Of a stretch of DNA of 64,000 nucleotides, positions 26,507 through 36,204 are shown in pieces. The DNA is from Actinobaculum suis. Its GTDB lineage: Bacteria > Actinomycetota > Actinomycetes > Actinomycetales > Actinomycetaceae. Made by a program: the position numbers and the translations under genes. The notes beneath the pieces are model-generated. The model ran no database searches and was not told where the DNA came from. It saw nothing but the letters and a program-made list of their open reading frames with translations. The stretch is from assembly GCF_900102025.1 (NCBI RefSeq), contig NZ_FNAU01000002.1, positions 62,001-126,000 of the forward strand. Direction: 5' to 3'. How positions within the stretch are numbered: the first letter of the stretch is position 1; every line of letters starts with the position of its first letter.

Positions 26507-26583
26507 GCAACTGGCGTGCAACCTGCTTGTAACACGCTTGCAACTGGCTTGTAACTAGCGTGCAAGTAGCTGGTATTTAGCTC
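26507..26583. repeat. 11-bp tandem array upstream of dnaA, seven units
   Basis: Seven head-to-tail 11-bp units start at 26507, 26518, 26529, 26540, 26551, 26562 and 26573. They read GCAACTGGCGT, GCAACCTGCTT, GTAACACGCTT, GCAACTGGCTT, GTAACTAGCGT, GCAAGTAGCTG and GTATTTAGCTC. The consensus is GYAACTNGCTT, decaying towards dnaA. The period is close to one DNA helical turn, so equivalent bases face the same side. The array ends 109 bp before the dnaA start codon and 67 bp after the last DnaA box. Confidence 0.85.
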
Positions 26584-26692
26584 GTGCGTTGCCCGTGTGC
26601 TTTCGTAGCACCACAGGTGCCGTCGAAAAATCCGCGGGTGCCTGATTTATCGTCCACGCATTCGTACACCGTAGATAAGGGGAAAGGAACTG

Positions 26693-28963
26693 ATGTCAGA
26701 TTCGAATCCTGCCCAAGATGCTTGGCTTGCCGCCATGGAGCTATTAAGGGCCGAGGATGCTCTTTCCGATTCCCAGGCTGCCTTTGTGCGGATGGCTCGC
26801 CCTCTGGCCATGGCAGACGAAATCTTCATGATCACAGTCGGCTCCGATTTTGTGAAGAACTGGATTGAAGAGCATGTCTCCGCAGCCATGACGGAAAAGC
26901 TTTCGGCCATCCTCGGCCGGCAGGTGAGAATCGTCATTTCCGTAGACCCTTCGATTAACGAGACGCCGTTACCCTCCCGCACACCGACCGGTATGGCAAG
27001 TGTCACTGACGTTTCCACCCGGGGGATTTCTCGTCCCGCTACCAATACCGGAGCGGTAAATACGGGCAGCACGGGCGGCACGGGTAGCGCGGGTAGCGCG
27101 GGCAGCACGATCGGCGCAGGAAGTCCTAGTAGTTCTGCCCCGCAGGCTTCGCCGCTCTCTCCGGTCGCCAATATTTCTCCTGTTTCTGCTGGTAGTGCCG
27201 GTAATTCTGGAGCGGACACCGCGGGCACATTTGCCACTGCGAGTTCTGCGGCCGGCGCGAGTTCTGCGGCCGGCGCGAGTGCCGCTTCTACCGCTGCGCC
27301 AGAATATTTGACCGGCAGCTCCGCGGTAGCTTCTGCTTCTGCACCTTCCGCGGCCGCCGCCTCGAACCGCCCGGTTTCGGGTCTTCGTTCCGAAGCTCCG
27401 GGAAATGTTCCTGCTGGCGCGCGCCCAAACGTTCCTGCGGATGTTTCTTCCAAACTTCCTTCCCGGGTGCCCACGGCAAGCTCCCTGAGTTCTGCACCTT
27501 CCACTTTTTCCGCTCCGGGTGTGGCTCGCGATGCCGGCGCTCCGGGCGTCGTGCCCGCTACCGAGGCTACTGCTCCGCTTAGCGACGACGCCGCACCGAC
27601 CCCCGCACCCGCCCCAGAATTTGCGGCCGATCCGGGCACTAACCAGCTCACTCTTGACCGAGCGATGCGTCCGGCACATAAATCAACTTGGGAACCGCCG
27701 GCCGAACCAACCTCATATGTGGATTTGATTGCGGCCCGCGGGCATTTGGATAATGCACCGGCGGCTACCAGTGGGCAGGGCAATTCGCGTTTCCAATACG
27801 GTGGTTATCCGGCTGAAGAGGAAACGGTGGCGGCCGCACTCAATGCGACTGCGGCGGCAAGTTCCACCCGTACCAGCCCGGATGAGGCGCAAGATCCGAG
27901 TTTTGCGGCCCGCGCCCATAAAGCCGGCCTCAATCCGAAATATACTTTCGACAATTTTGTGATTGGGGATTCGAACCGTTTTCCTTCCGCAACTTCCTTG
28001 GCGGTGGCCGAATCTCCCGGCACGAGTTACAACCCGCTGTTCTTGTACTCAGATTCCGGGATGGGAAAAACCCATCTCATGCACGCCATTGGAAATTATG
28101 CTTTGGCGCTCTATCCGGAAATCGCGGTACGTTATATCTCGGCAGAAGAATTCACGAATGCTTTCATCAATGCTTTGCGCGATAACAAGCAAAGCGAATT
28201 TAAAGATACTTTCCGAAATGTAGACGTGCTACTCATTGATGATATTCAGTTCATTGGCGGCCGCGAATCTACCGTGGAAGAGTTCTTCCATACTTTTAAC
28301 GCTTTGACGAACCAAAACAAGCAGATCGTTATTACTTCAGATGTGGCACCGAATCTACTCAACGGGTTTGGGGAACGTATGCTTTCTCGGTTTAATTCCG
28401 GAGTTGTAGCTTCGATTGATCGCCCGAATCTGGAAACGCGCGTGGCAATTTTGGAGAAGAAAGCCCATGCGGATCAGATTGATGTGCCGCGGGACGTGCA
28501 AGAATATATTGCCACGAACATGACTACAAATATTCGCGAAATGGAAGGGGCCTTGCGCCGCGTCACCGCTTTCGCAGATCTTTCCAAACAGCCGGTTTCC
28601 TTGACGCTGGCAGAAATGGTGCTCAAGGATCTGATCTCTGATCCAGAATCGGTGCAGATCCAACCGTCGATGATTATGGCGCAAACCGCAAACTATTTCC
28701 GGGTTTCGATAGACGACCTAACCAGCGCGGATCGTTCCCGCCTGCCTACCACAGCCCGGCAAATCGCCATGTATCTGTGCCGCGAACTCACCGATCTTTC
28801 CCTGCCAAAAATCGGTGCTATCTTCGGCGGCCGCGACCACACCACGGTCATGCATGCCTGCCGCAAAATCGACAAACAAATCGCCGAGCAACAAAGTACC
28901 TACAACCAGGTCTCTGAACTCTCGGTCCGCATCAAACAGGAAGCCACCGGCCACAATTCCTAA
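26693..28963 (+). CDS. dnaA: Chromosomal replication initiator DnaA
   Basis: DnaA is the initiator ATPase that binds DnaA boxes and unwinds oriC. Domain I occupies about residues 1-95. Domain II is an exceptionally long (~300 residues) Ala/Ser/Gly/Pro/Thr-rich linker, making the protein 756 residues against 450-650 in most relatives. The AAA+ domain starts near residue 413 (LNPKYTFDNFVIGDSNR); its P-loop reads SDSGMGKT from S453, where most DnaA proteins have Gly first. Walker B is VLLIDDIQF near 513. Domain IV ends with the DNA-binding signature GGRDHTTVMHACRKI near 713. The ATG is preceded by GGGGAAAGGAA. Confidence 0.98.
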   Translation: MSDSNPAQDAWLAAMELLRAEDALSDSQAAFVRMARPLAMADEIFMITVGSDFVKNWIEEHVSAAMTEKLSAILGRQVRIVISVDPSINETPLPSRTPTGMASVTDVSTRGISRPATNTGAVNTGSTGGTGSAGSAGSTIGAGSPSSSAPQASPLSPVANISPVSAGSAGNSGADTAGTFATASSAAGASSAAGASAASTAAPEYLTGSSAVASASAPSAAAASNRPVSGLRSEAPGNVPAGARPNVPADVSSKLPSRVPTASSLSSAPSTFSAPGVARDAGAPGVVPATEATAPLSDDAAPTPAPAPEFAADPGTNQLTLDRAMRPAHKSTWEPPAEPTSYVDLIAARGHLDNAPAATSGQGNSRFQYGGYPAEEETVAAALNATAAASSTRTSPDEAQDPSFAARAHKAGLNPKYTFDNFVIGDSNRFPSATSLAVAESPGTSYNPLFLYSDSGMGKTHLMHAIGNYALALYPEIAVRYISAEEFTNAFINALRDNKQSEFKDTFRNVDVLLIDDIQFIGGRESTVEEFFHTFNALTNQNKQIVITSDVAPNLLNGFGERMLSRFNSGVVASIDRPNLETRVAILEKKAHADQIDVPRDVQEYIATNMTTNIREMEGALRRVTAFADLSKQPVSLTLAEMVLKDLISDPESVQIQPSMIMAQTANYFRVSIDDLTSADRSRLPTTARQIAMYLCRELTDLSLPKIGAIFGGRDHTTVMHACRKIDKQIAEQQSTYNQVSELSVRIKQEATGHNS

Positions 28964-28978
28964 GAACTTCCGCCGTGT

Positions 28979-29015
28979 TCTCTAGCTACACACTGCTGTT
29001 ACCTGTAGCTAGAGA
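28979..29015. terminator. Hairpin after dnaA
   Basis: The perfect arms TCTCTAGCTACA and TGTAGCTAGAGA enclose 13 nt, 16 bp after the dnaA stop. A third copy of TGTAGCTA follows about 15 nt later. There is no strong T-run, so it may be an attenuating or mRNA-end structure rather than a classical terminator. Confidence 0.5.
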
Positions 29016-29722
29016 TCGCTGATTCCTGTAGCTAAAGCTTGCTGCTTCCATATTTTCTTGTAGTGCACGCCGCGCCATAGCCATATTCGGCTCCTGCGCG
29101 GCGCTTTTCCGAGCGCTTATCAACCTTTTACCGGTTTACTGGTTGTGTGACTTGGCTACCGTTTTACTGGTTGTGTTTCGTTCCGAGGTTCGACGTCGTA
29201 CCTCTACTTCCCGGGTAAGGTAGCGTAACGTTACTCTCCGCGCCGAATGCTGCGTACCTAATGCGTACCTAAATCGCTTGCGCACCGTTTTACCCACGCA
29301 GCTCGTGGCCGGCCGGGCTGCCAAAAACTAGACCGCCAGTTAACAGAAAAACACACCCGCAACTAACAGAATAAGCCCGCCCTACTACTAACACGCCCCG
29401 CTAAATTTTCATAAAAAACTGGGCGCGATTCGTATTTACCGCCCAGTTTCTTTCCACATCGGGTGTTGAAGGGCTGTGGAAGGTAGCAGGTTTTAAGGTG
29501 ATGAATGCACATAGGATTGTGGATACTTTTCTGGCGATTCTAGCCAATCCACAGCAAGCGATTATTTTCCACAGTGAATTCAACAGCTATCTCACCATAG
29601 CTTTTGGCTTGATCCCGCGGGTTCGAACACTTATCCACAAGATCCACAGCCCCTATTACTACTACCAACCTTTTAAAACCCGCGAATTACAAGATCATCG
29701 CCGAGGCGCTACCGCTTTTCGT

Positions 29723-29810
29723 CCGCGCCCTCGCGGAGTGTGATTCAGTCCGAAGCGGATCTGCCGCAACCAGCTGCACGTGCCGCGCTCCTCGCGAAGT
29801 GTGGTTCAGT
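29723..29810. repeat. Direct repeat pair in the dnaA-dnaN spacer
   Basis: Two copies of a 27-28-bp sequence (core AGTGTGATTCAGT / AGTGTGGTTCAGT preceded by CCGCGC and CTCGCG) lie at 29723-29749 and 29783-29810. They differ by a few substitutions and one inserted base. Confidence 0.7.
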
Positions 29811-30090
29811 GCTACTCCCGGGTTGCAAGTCTGATATTCGCGTAGAGTAGGACCTGAAATATGCCGTTTGAGGTGTTTTCTACCTCCATCGTGGGTGATT
29901 TCCCCGGCCTTTTCTCGTAGGCTGGTGCAGTTGTCCATCCAGTTAGTGGTCAGGGCGGCGCAGTACCTAATGGTTAGGGCAGCGCGGTCGCTTAGCCACC
30001 GGTAACCGCCGGGTGGTCACCTGTAGCCACCGGGTAGTCACCACACAAAGTGGTCAGTAGGCACTTCCGGGTGCCGGAAAGGGAAGAATC

Positions 30091-31224
30091 GTGAAGTTAC
30101 GGATTGAGCGCGATGTCTTTGCAGAAGCCGTTACCTGGACGGCACGTACCATCCCTACCCGGCCTTCCTTACCAATTCTCTCTGGCATTAAGATTGAAGC
30201 CTTGGAAGATGGTCAACTCGCTCTTTCTTCCTATGATCCAGATATTTCTGCACACGCAGTAATCGAAGCCGCGGTAGATCAGCCCGGTGAAATCTTGGTA
30301 TCTGGCCGTCTGCTTGCCGATTATTTGCGGGCTTTGCCCAATAAGCCGGTTGCGCTGGAAACCCAAGGCGCGAAACTTGATCTCACCTGCGGGGCTTCCC
30401 GCATGTCGATGACTTCCATGCCCCTGGAGGATTATCCGGACGCTCCGGAATTGGAAGGCACGAGCGGCACCATCAATGGCGCTGCCTGGCAGCAAGCGGT
30501 AAGCCAAGCCGTCACGGCTGCTTCCACAGACGATACTTTGCCGCTCCTGGTTTCCGTCTGCATCGAAATCCACGGTAGCGATATTTCCCTAATGGCTACC
30601 GATCGGTACCGTCTCGCGGTAGCAAAGGTCAACTGGGAGCCCGCAGATCCGGAAATTGAAGCCCGGATTTTGGTGCGTGCCTCCCGCCTTTCAGATATCG
30701 CGCGTTCTTTGGGTACCGCCGGTGACGTCACCATGACGATCGACAATTCTGGCCGCACCGGCGCCATCGGTTTCGCCGCGGCCGGCCGCAAGAGCATTGC
30801 GCGCCTTATCGACGGCGAATACCCGCAAGTTCTCGCCCTCTTCCCGGACGAAGTTGCCGGTTATGCCGTCATCAACCGCGCGGAAATGCTCGACGCCATC
30901 AAACGTGCCCGGCTCGTAGTGGAAAAGAACGCGGCCGTGCGCCTCGAGTTCTCGGAAGGCCAAGTGGTGCTCGACGCCGGCCAAAATGACAACGCCCAAA
31001 CTTCGGAAGCTTTGCAAGTAGCGCTACATGGAGAGCCGATAACCATGGCTTTCAACCCGTCTTTCCTGCAAGATGGGCTTTCGGCTCTTACCACCGATTA
31101 TTTGCGGCTTTCCTACACCCATCCCACCAAACCGGCAGTCCTTACCGGCCAAGCGGAACCCGAAGGGGAAGATTCCCAAGATTTCCGCCTCCTCCTCATG
31201 CCGATTCGGACGTATTCTGCGTAA
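30091..31224 (+). CDS. dnaN: DNA polymerase III beta subunit (sliding clamp)
   Basis: DnaN is the ring-shaped clamp that tethers DNA polymerase III to DNA. The start MKLRIERDVFAEAVTWTART, the region LMATDRYRLAVAKVNWEP and the C-terminal end FRLLLMPIRTYSA (LMP[I/V]R type) are typical of the family. At 377 residues the length is normal. The GTG start follows GGAAAGGGAAG. It is followed without gap by recF. Confidence 0.98.
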   Translation: MKLRIERDVFAEAVTWTARTIPTRPSLPILSGIKIEALEDGQLALSSYDPDISAHAVIEAAVDQPGEILVSGRLLADYLRALPNKPVALETQGAKLDLTCGASRMSMTSMPLEDYPDAPELEGTSGTINGAAWQQAVSQAVTAASTDDTLPLLVSVCIEIHGSDISLMATDRYRLAVAKVNWEPADPEIEARILVRASRLSDIARSLGTAGDVTMTIDNSGRTGAIGFAAAGRKSIARLIDGEYPQVLALFPDEVAGYAVINRAEMLDAIKRARLVVEKNAAVRLEFSEGQVVLDAGQNDNAQTSEALQVALHGEPITMAFNPSFLQDGLSALTTDYLRLSYTHPTKPAVLTGQAEPEGEDSQDFRLLLMPIRTYSA

Positions 31225-32571
31225 ATGTATATTTCCGATATCGCCCTGGCCGATTTTCGGAACTACGAACGTGAAGTGGTGAGCTTTAGCCCGGGAATAA
31301 ACATTTTGACCGGGAAAAACGGCCAGGGGAAAACAAATCTCGTGGAAGCCGTTGCCTACCTCGCGACCCTCGGTAGCCACCGCGTGAGTAGCGATAACGC
31401 GCTGGTGCGGCAAAGTGCGAACGCCGCCGTCATTCAAGCACGTACCTATCGCGGCACCTCCCCCACCACCGTGCAAGTTGAAATCTATGCGGGCCGGGCC
31501 AACCGGGCCCGCATTAACCGCGCGCCGGCCAAACCCGCCGATATCGTCGGTATCGTGCGCTGCGTCCTCTTCGCGCCGGAAGACCTGGGAATTATCCGCG
31601 CCGAACCAGCTATCCGCCGCGCTTTCCTGGACGATCTCATGATTCAGCTACGGCCGCGGATGGCCGGCGTACGTGCGGAATACAATAAAGTTCTGCAACA
31701 GCGGGCCGCCCTCCTGCGTTCCTTGAGTAGCGCGGCAAAACAAGGGCAAAACGTTTCCCTCGAAAATCCAGTCCTCGATATTTTCGACGCCCAACTAGCT
31801 AAACTTGGCGGAGAAATCACGGCCGCCCGCGCCGAAATTGTGCGCCAACTCCGGCCTTTCGTTGCCGAATATTACAACCTCGTCTCCGGCACCCAATCCG
31901 GCGCCCGCATCGACTACAAAGCTAGCGCCAACCGCGGTTTCTTCTCCCTGCCCGGGCCGGAAAGAATCAGTGCCGAACCCGAACTTGCCGCCGCGATTAC
32001 CAATAACGACGCCGAACTTGCCCAGCCCGCTCAGGCCACGCAACGCTTGCAACAACTCCTGCAAGAACGCCGTGCCCAAGAAATTGAACGCGGGCAAAAC
32101 CTGGTTGGTCCGCAGCGTGACGATCTCCAACTGTCTTTAGGCCAGTTGCCCGCCAAAGGCTATGCCAGCCACGGCGAATCGTGGAGTTATGCGCTTGCCT
32201 TGCGGCTGGCGGAATGGCAAGTTCTGCGGGCCGATGATTCGGGAGAATGGTCTGGGGACGGCGAACCGATTCTGATTCTCGATGATGTTTTTGCCGAACT
32301 GGACGGCCACCGCCGCCGCCGGCTTGCGGAACTGGTCGCCAGCGCCGGCCAAGTAATGATTACGGCCGCCGTCGGTGACGATCTACCAGCTACCCTGCAA
32401 GGGAAAACCTTCCGCATCCACGCCGGCCGCGTCCACCCCGAATCGGAAATTGAAACTAACTCAGCACCGGTAACCAACCGAGCGGCAGCAAGGAGCGAAG
32501 GCATACGGAGCGAAGGCACACGCAGCGAAGGCACACGCAGCGAAGGCACACGCAGCGAAGGCGGCGAATAG
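31225..32571 (+). CDS. recF: DNA replication and repair protein RecF
   Basis: RecF is an SMC-like ATPase that helps load RecA at gaps. Walker A is GKNGQGKTNLVEAVAYLAT after ADFRNYEREVVSFSPGIN. The late signature LVGPQRDDLQLSLG and Walker B region PILILDDVFAELDGHRRRRL are present. The core ends near residue 405. The last ~25 residues are a repetitive tail (SEGTR four times in degenerate form) encoded by a 15-bp repeat, absent from typical RecF. The ATG follows the dnaN TAA directly, implying translational coupling. Confidence 0.97.
   Translation: MYISDIALADFRNYEREVVSFSPGINILTGKNGQGKTNLVEAVAYLATLGSHRVSSDNALVRQSANAAVIQARTYRGTSPTTVQVEIYAGRANRARINRAPAKPADIVGIVRCVLFAPEDLGIIRAEPAIRRAFLDDLMIQLRPRMAGVRAEYNKVLQQRAALLRSLSSAAKQGQNVSLENPVLDIFDAQLAKLGGEITAARAEIVRQLRPFVAEYYNLVSGTQSGARIDYKASANRGFFSLPGPERISAEPELAAAITNNDAELAQPAQATQRLQQLLQERRAQEIERGQNLVGPQRDDLQLSLGQLPAKGYASHGESWSYALALRLAEWQVLRADDSGEWSGDGEPILILDDVFAELDGHRRRRLAELVASAGQVMITAAVGDDLPATLQGKTFRIHAGRVHPESEIETNSAPVTNRAAARSEGIRSEGTRSEGTRSEGTRSEGGE
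32494..32568. repeat. 15-bp tandem repeat at recF 3' end
   Basis: Four full units (first at 32494, last full unit from 32539) and a partial fifth of AGCGAAGGCACACGC run to the recF stop codon. They encode SEG-T/I-R pentapeptides. Copies two to four are identical. Confidence 0.85.
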
Positions 32572-32574
32572 AAA

Positions 32575-33189
32575 ATGACCACGAATCGGAAAGTGGAGGC
32601 GGCGAAGATCAAAGCCGCGCAGGAGAACGGCGATATTTTGGCCCTGCGCGCTTTGGATCGGGTGCGTGAAGATGCTTTCCGCCGCGGCAAAATTCGTACT
32701 CGCCGGCCCAGTGCCGGTTACGCGGCGCAAAAACTCGCGGATGAGCTAAATGATGCCAAGCCGCTGGGCGCGGAAGTTTTTACGCCGAGCCCGGGCGTGG
32801 ATGCCGGTTCCGGTGCGCGCCCTTCTTGGCGAGATCCGAAGCCTTTACGCGTGATTCTGGAACGCACAATTTTGGATCGCGGCTGGGGAACCCGCCTCAA
32901 TGTGGCCTCCGTGGAACGGCGCTGGCCGCAAATCGTGGGCGAAAACGTGGCCCGCAATGCGTGGGTGGAAAGCTTCGACGAAGATACCGGAACCCTTACG
33001 ATTCGCACCTCTTCGACGTCGTGGGCAACCCAAATGCGCGCTTTGCTGGCCACTTTAGCCAGCCGGTTAGATGCCGAACTCGGCCCGGAAATAGTTAAAA
33101 ATATCGAGGTACGCGGCCCGCAACAACGCAATTGGCGCCACGGCCGCTATTCAGTTCCCGGCCGCGGCCCGCGCGATACTTACGGATAG
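32575..33189 (+). CDS. DUF721 (DciA-like) protein
   Basis: This is a member of the DUF721 family found between recF and gyrB in actinobacteria. Some members (DciA) act with the replicative helicase DnaB. The family domain is in the C-terminal two thirds: LNVASVERRWPQIVGENVAR, WVESFDEDTGTLTIRTSSTS, then WATQMRALLATLASRLDAEL and a final IVKNIEVRGP. The protein is 204 residues. The ATG lies 3 bp after the recF stop. Function in helicase loading is an inference from the family. Confidence 0.9.
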   Translation: MTTNRKVEAAKIKAAQENGDILALRALDRVREDAFRRGKIRTRRPSAGYAAQKLADELNDAKPLGAEVFTPSPGVDAGSGARPSWRDPKPLRVILERTILDRGWGTRLNVASVERRWPQIVGENVARNAWVESFDEDTGTLTIRTSSTSWATQMRALLATLASRLDAELGPEIVKNIEVRGPQQRNWRHGRYSVPGRGPRDTYG

Positions 33190-33266
33190 CCGCGCGCCAG
33201 GAAACCCGTACTATCGCGCGCAAAACCCGGGCCAAAACAATTGCAAGTAAAACCTAGGAGGCTCTC

Positions 33267-33653
33267 ATGTTGGAGATCAGCAGCGCCGAGTTTGACGAAG
33301 CGGTTGCAGACGCAATTGACCTGCTCCCGCAGCATTTCCTTGATACCCTGCCCAATGTGGTCTTCCTAGTGGAAGAAGAACCGGCCCCCGAAATGCTCGT
33401 GGGGGAAGAAGCGTACGACGCCGAAGGAAAGCCCGCTCTGCTAGGAATGTACGACGGCGTAGCACTAACGGATCGGTATGGCGATTCTGCCGGGCTATTG
33501 CCGGATCGGATCTATATTTTCCGCGGGCCTTTGCAACGCTGGTGTAATACTCGTGAAGAACTGGTAGAACAAATTAGGGTCACGATTGTGCATGAGGTCG
33601 GGCACTTCTACGGGCTTGATGATGATCAGCTCCACGCACTTGGGTGGGAGTAA
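33267..33653 (+). CDS. Zincin-like metallopeptidase family protein
   Basis: This 128-residue protein carries the zinc-binding motif HEVGH in VTIVHEVGHFYGLDDDQLHALGW near its C-terminus. The segment YGDSAGLLPDRIYIFRGPL is also typical of the small metallopeptidase family (formerly DUF1025) often found in actinobacteria. The ATG is preceded by a strong TAGGAGG. No signal peptide is present, so it is cytosolic. The substrate is unknown. Confidence 0.9.
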   Translation: MLEISSAEFDEAVADAIDLLPQHFLDTLPNVVFLVEEEPAPEMLVGEEAYDAEGKPALLGMYDGVALTDRYGDSAGLLPDRIYIFRGPLQRWCNTREELVEQIRVTIVHEVGHFYGLDDDQLHALGWE

Positions 33654-33957
33654 ACGGGTTGAAATGCACATGTCATCCCAGAAAACCACTCCAAAATGCG
33701 CTAGAATAGAAGCTAGTCCTATTCGGGTAGGGTTCCCCCGCTAGAGGTCTTCGCCCGCGAGGGGTCCATTTCTGGCGTTTTGGAAAATAACGTTCAGGAT
33801 ATTCTTCGGCGAAATAAGTGGATGTTAAACCGAGCCTGCTGCATTGTGCATTGCTTGCATATTGTGGCGGGCGGGTCGTGGTGTGCGTAGCGCGCCGCAG
33901 ATACATCCTCGCACCGCGGCGGGAACCTACCGATCAAGAGCCAAGGAGTTTCCGCGA
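33654..33957. other. gyrB upstream spacer
   Basis: This 304-bp stretch separates the metallopeptidase gene from gyrB and must carry the gyrase promoter. A TAGAAT -10-like hexamer is at about 33703, but no -35 at proper spacing is evident. An imperfect hairpin with CCCCGC and GCGAGGGG arms lies near 33740-33765. The gyrB frame is open upstream to 33844, but the AAGGAG before 33958 sets the start. Confidence 0.4.
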
Positions 33958-36126
33958 GTGTCGGATACGAAGAGTAATGATCCACAGGAATCTGCCGCAC
34001 CGGCCGTATCTCATGCCGGTACTACAGAATCCCATACCGGTACTACTGATGCGCCCACACCGGCTGCCGAAACGCAACCGCAGGCACATGTCCATCACGT
34101 AGGCGAGGTATCAAAAGACCAATCCTATGACGCCTCGAATATTACGGTGCTGGAAGGATTGGAAGCGGTACGCAAACGGCCCGGTATGTACGTGGGGTCT
34201 ACCGGATCTCGCGGCCTGCATCACCTCGTCTACGAAGTGGTCGATAATTCCGTGGACGAAGCACTCGCTGGCTTCTGCGATCACATAGAAATTACTTTGC
34301 GGGCCGATGGCGGCGTGAGCGTTTGCGATAACGGGCGCGGCATTCCCGTAGACGATCACCCCACCGAACACCGGCCGGCAGTAGAAGTTGTAATGACGGT
34401 CTTGCACGCCGGCGGTAAATTCGGCCAGGGCGGCTATGCCGTTTCCGGTGGTCTGCACGGCGTCGGCGTCTCCGTCGTCAACGCCCTTTCCACCCGCATG
34501 GAAACCGTAATCAAACGTGACGGTTACGTATGGCGCATAAGCTTCGCGAACGGGGTACCCACCGGGCCGCTCACGCGCGGGGAAGAAACCACCGAAACCG
34601 GCACCAAACAAACCTTCTGGCCCAATGGCGATATCTTCGAAACCACCGAATTCGATTTCGAAGTGCTCAGCAAACGCTTCCACCAGATGGCTTTCCTCAA
34701 CAAAAACCTGCGCATCACCCTGATTGATGAACGCGAAGGAATCACCGTGGAAGGTGACGAAGTAACCGGGGAAAGCGGCGCGGAAGAAGCCGCCGGTACC
34801 GAAGCCACCCCCGAACGGCGTCACGTTACTTACAAATACGCGGGCGGGCTGATTGACTACGTCAAATTCCTCAACGGCATGAAGAAGGCCGAACTGGTCA
34901 ATGAGGAAATTATCTATTTCGAAACGGAAGACGAAGAACGCCAGATCGAACTGGAAGTGGCCATGCAATGGACTTCGGCTTACACCGAATCCGTGCACAC
35001 TTTCGCCAATACGATCAACACCACGGAAGGTGGTACCCACGAAGAAGGTTTCCGTTCCGCCCTCACCTCGGTGATAAACAAGTACGCGCGGGATAAGAAC
35101 CTTTTGCGTGATAGAGATCCGAACCTTTCCGGTGAGGACGTACGCGAAGGCCTTACCGCGGTGATCTCCGTAAAAATTGGCGACCCGCAGTTCGAAGGGC
35201 AAACCAAAACCAAACTGGGCAATACTGAGGCCCGCACTTTCGTGCAACAGCAGGCTTATAAGAACCTTTCGGACTGGCTCGATTCCCATCCCAGCGAAGC
35301 GCGCGATATCGTTCGCAAAGCCACGCAGGCTTATGCGGCCCGCGCAGCCGCGCGTAAAGCCCGGGAAGCAACCCGCCGCAAGTCCGTGCTGGAATCGGCT
35401 TCCATGCCCGGCAAACTTAAGGATTGCACTTCCAATAAACCCGAAGAATGCGAAATCTTTATCGTAGAGGGTGATTCGGCTGGCGGTTCAGCCGTCAACG
35501 GGCGCGATCCGAAACACCAGGCGATTATGCCAATCCGCGGCAAGATCCTGAACGTAGAAAAAGCCCGCCTGGATCGAGCGCTTTCCTCCGATACAATCCA
35601 GGGCCTGATCACCGCTTTCGGTACGGGTATCGGTGACGAATTCGATATAGATAAGCTCCGCTACCATAAGATCATTTTCATGGCCGACGCCGATGTGGAT
35701 GGCTCTCATATCGCCACTTTGCTGCTAACTCTGGTCTACCGGTACATGCGGCCCCTGATTGAGGCCGGCCACGTATTCCTGGCCATGCCGCCGCTGTACC
35801 GCATCAAGTGGACCAACCACCCGCACTCCTACGTTTTCACCGACCAAGAGCGCGATGAAGAACTCGCGAAAGGCAAAGAAAACGGGTGGCGCTTGCCCAA
35901 GGAAGAATCCCAACGCATCCAGCGCTACAAGGGCCTGGGCGAAATGAACGCGGAAGAGCTGTGGGATACCACGATGAACCCCGAAAATCGCACCCTCAAA
36001 CGGGTGGAAATCGGGGAAGCCGCCGCCACGGATGAAACATTCTCCGTCCTCATGGGCGAAGACGTCGAATCGCGGCGCGCGTTCATCCAGCGCAATGCAC
36101 GTGATGTGCGCTTCCTGGATATTTAG
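33958..36126 (+). CDS. gyrB: DNA gyrase subunit B
   Basis: GyrB is the ATPase subunit of gyrase, which introduces negative supercoils. The GHKL ATPase domain is visible ([20 protein letters not shown], then [11 protein letters not shown] and [15 protein letters not shown]). The Toprim domain carries EGDSAGGSA and [12 protein letters not shown], and the C-terminus shows [15 protein letters not shown]. The protein is 722 residues from the GTG at 33958, which follows AAGGAG. About 45 N-terminal residues precede the conserved region and are Thr/Ala/His-rich. Confidence 0.97.
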   Translation: MSDTKSNDPQESAAPAVSHAGTTESHTGTTDAPTPAAETQPQAHVHHVGEVSKDQSYDASNITVLEGLEAVRKRPGMYVGSTGSRGLHHLVYEVVDNSVDEALAGFCDHIEITLRADGGVSVCDNGRGIPVDDHPTEHRPAVEVVMTVLHAGGKFGQGGYAVSGGLHGVGVSVVNALSTRMETVIKRDGYVWRISFANGVPTGPLTRGEETTETGTKQTFWPNGDIFETTEFDFEVLSKRFHQMAFLNKNLRITLIDEREGITVEGDEVTGESGAEEAAGTEATPERRHVTYKYAGGLIDYVKFLNGMKKAELVNEEIIYFETEDEERQIELEVAMQWTSAYTESVHTFANTINTTEGGTHEEGFRSALTSVINKYARDKNLLRDRDPNLSGEDVREGLTAVISVKIGDPQFEGQTKTKLGNTEARTFVQQQAYKNLSDWLDSHPSEARDIVRKATQAYAARAAARKAREATRRKSVLESASMPGKLKDCTSNKPEECEIFIVEGDSAGGSAVNGRDPKHQAIMPIRGKILNVEKARLDRALSSDTIQGLITAFGTGIGDEFDIDKLRYHKIIFMADADVDGSHIATLLLTLVYRYMRPLIEAGHVFLAMPPLYRIKWTNHPHSYVFTDQERDEELAKGKENGWRLPKEESQRIQRYKGLGEMNAEELWDTTMNPENRTLKRVEIGEAAATDETFSVLMGEDVESRRAFIQRNARDVRFLDI

Positions 36127-36204
36127 CCGCCGCGCCAGCCGCGCAATACCAGCCCTAAAGCAGTAGCACCCATACCCAAGAGCAACATGAGAAGGTAAAA
36201 AGCA

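Larger units (their letters stand above)
28964..30090. other. oriC, right part: DnaA-box region between dnaA and dnaN
   Basis: This 1127-bp spacer holds DnaA boxes mainly at 29450-29650. The perfect TTATCCACA is at 29631-29639. One- or two-mismatch boxes are TGTGGATAC at 29518-29526, CAATCCACA at 29545-29553, TTTTCCACA at 29565-29573 and AGATCCACA at 29640-29648. The stretch 29400-29700 is visibly AT-richer than its surroundings and is a candidate unwinding region. Short direct repeats are also present: a 19-mer at 29130 and 29158, and a 27-28-mer at 29723 and 29783. A CCACCGGGTRGTCACC motif occurs twice before dnaN. No gene is supported. Confidence 0.85.
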
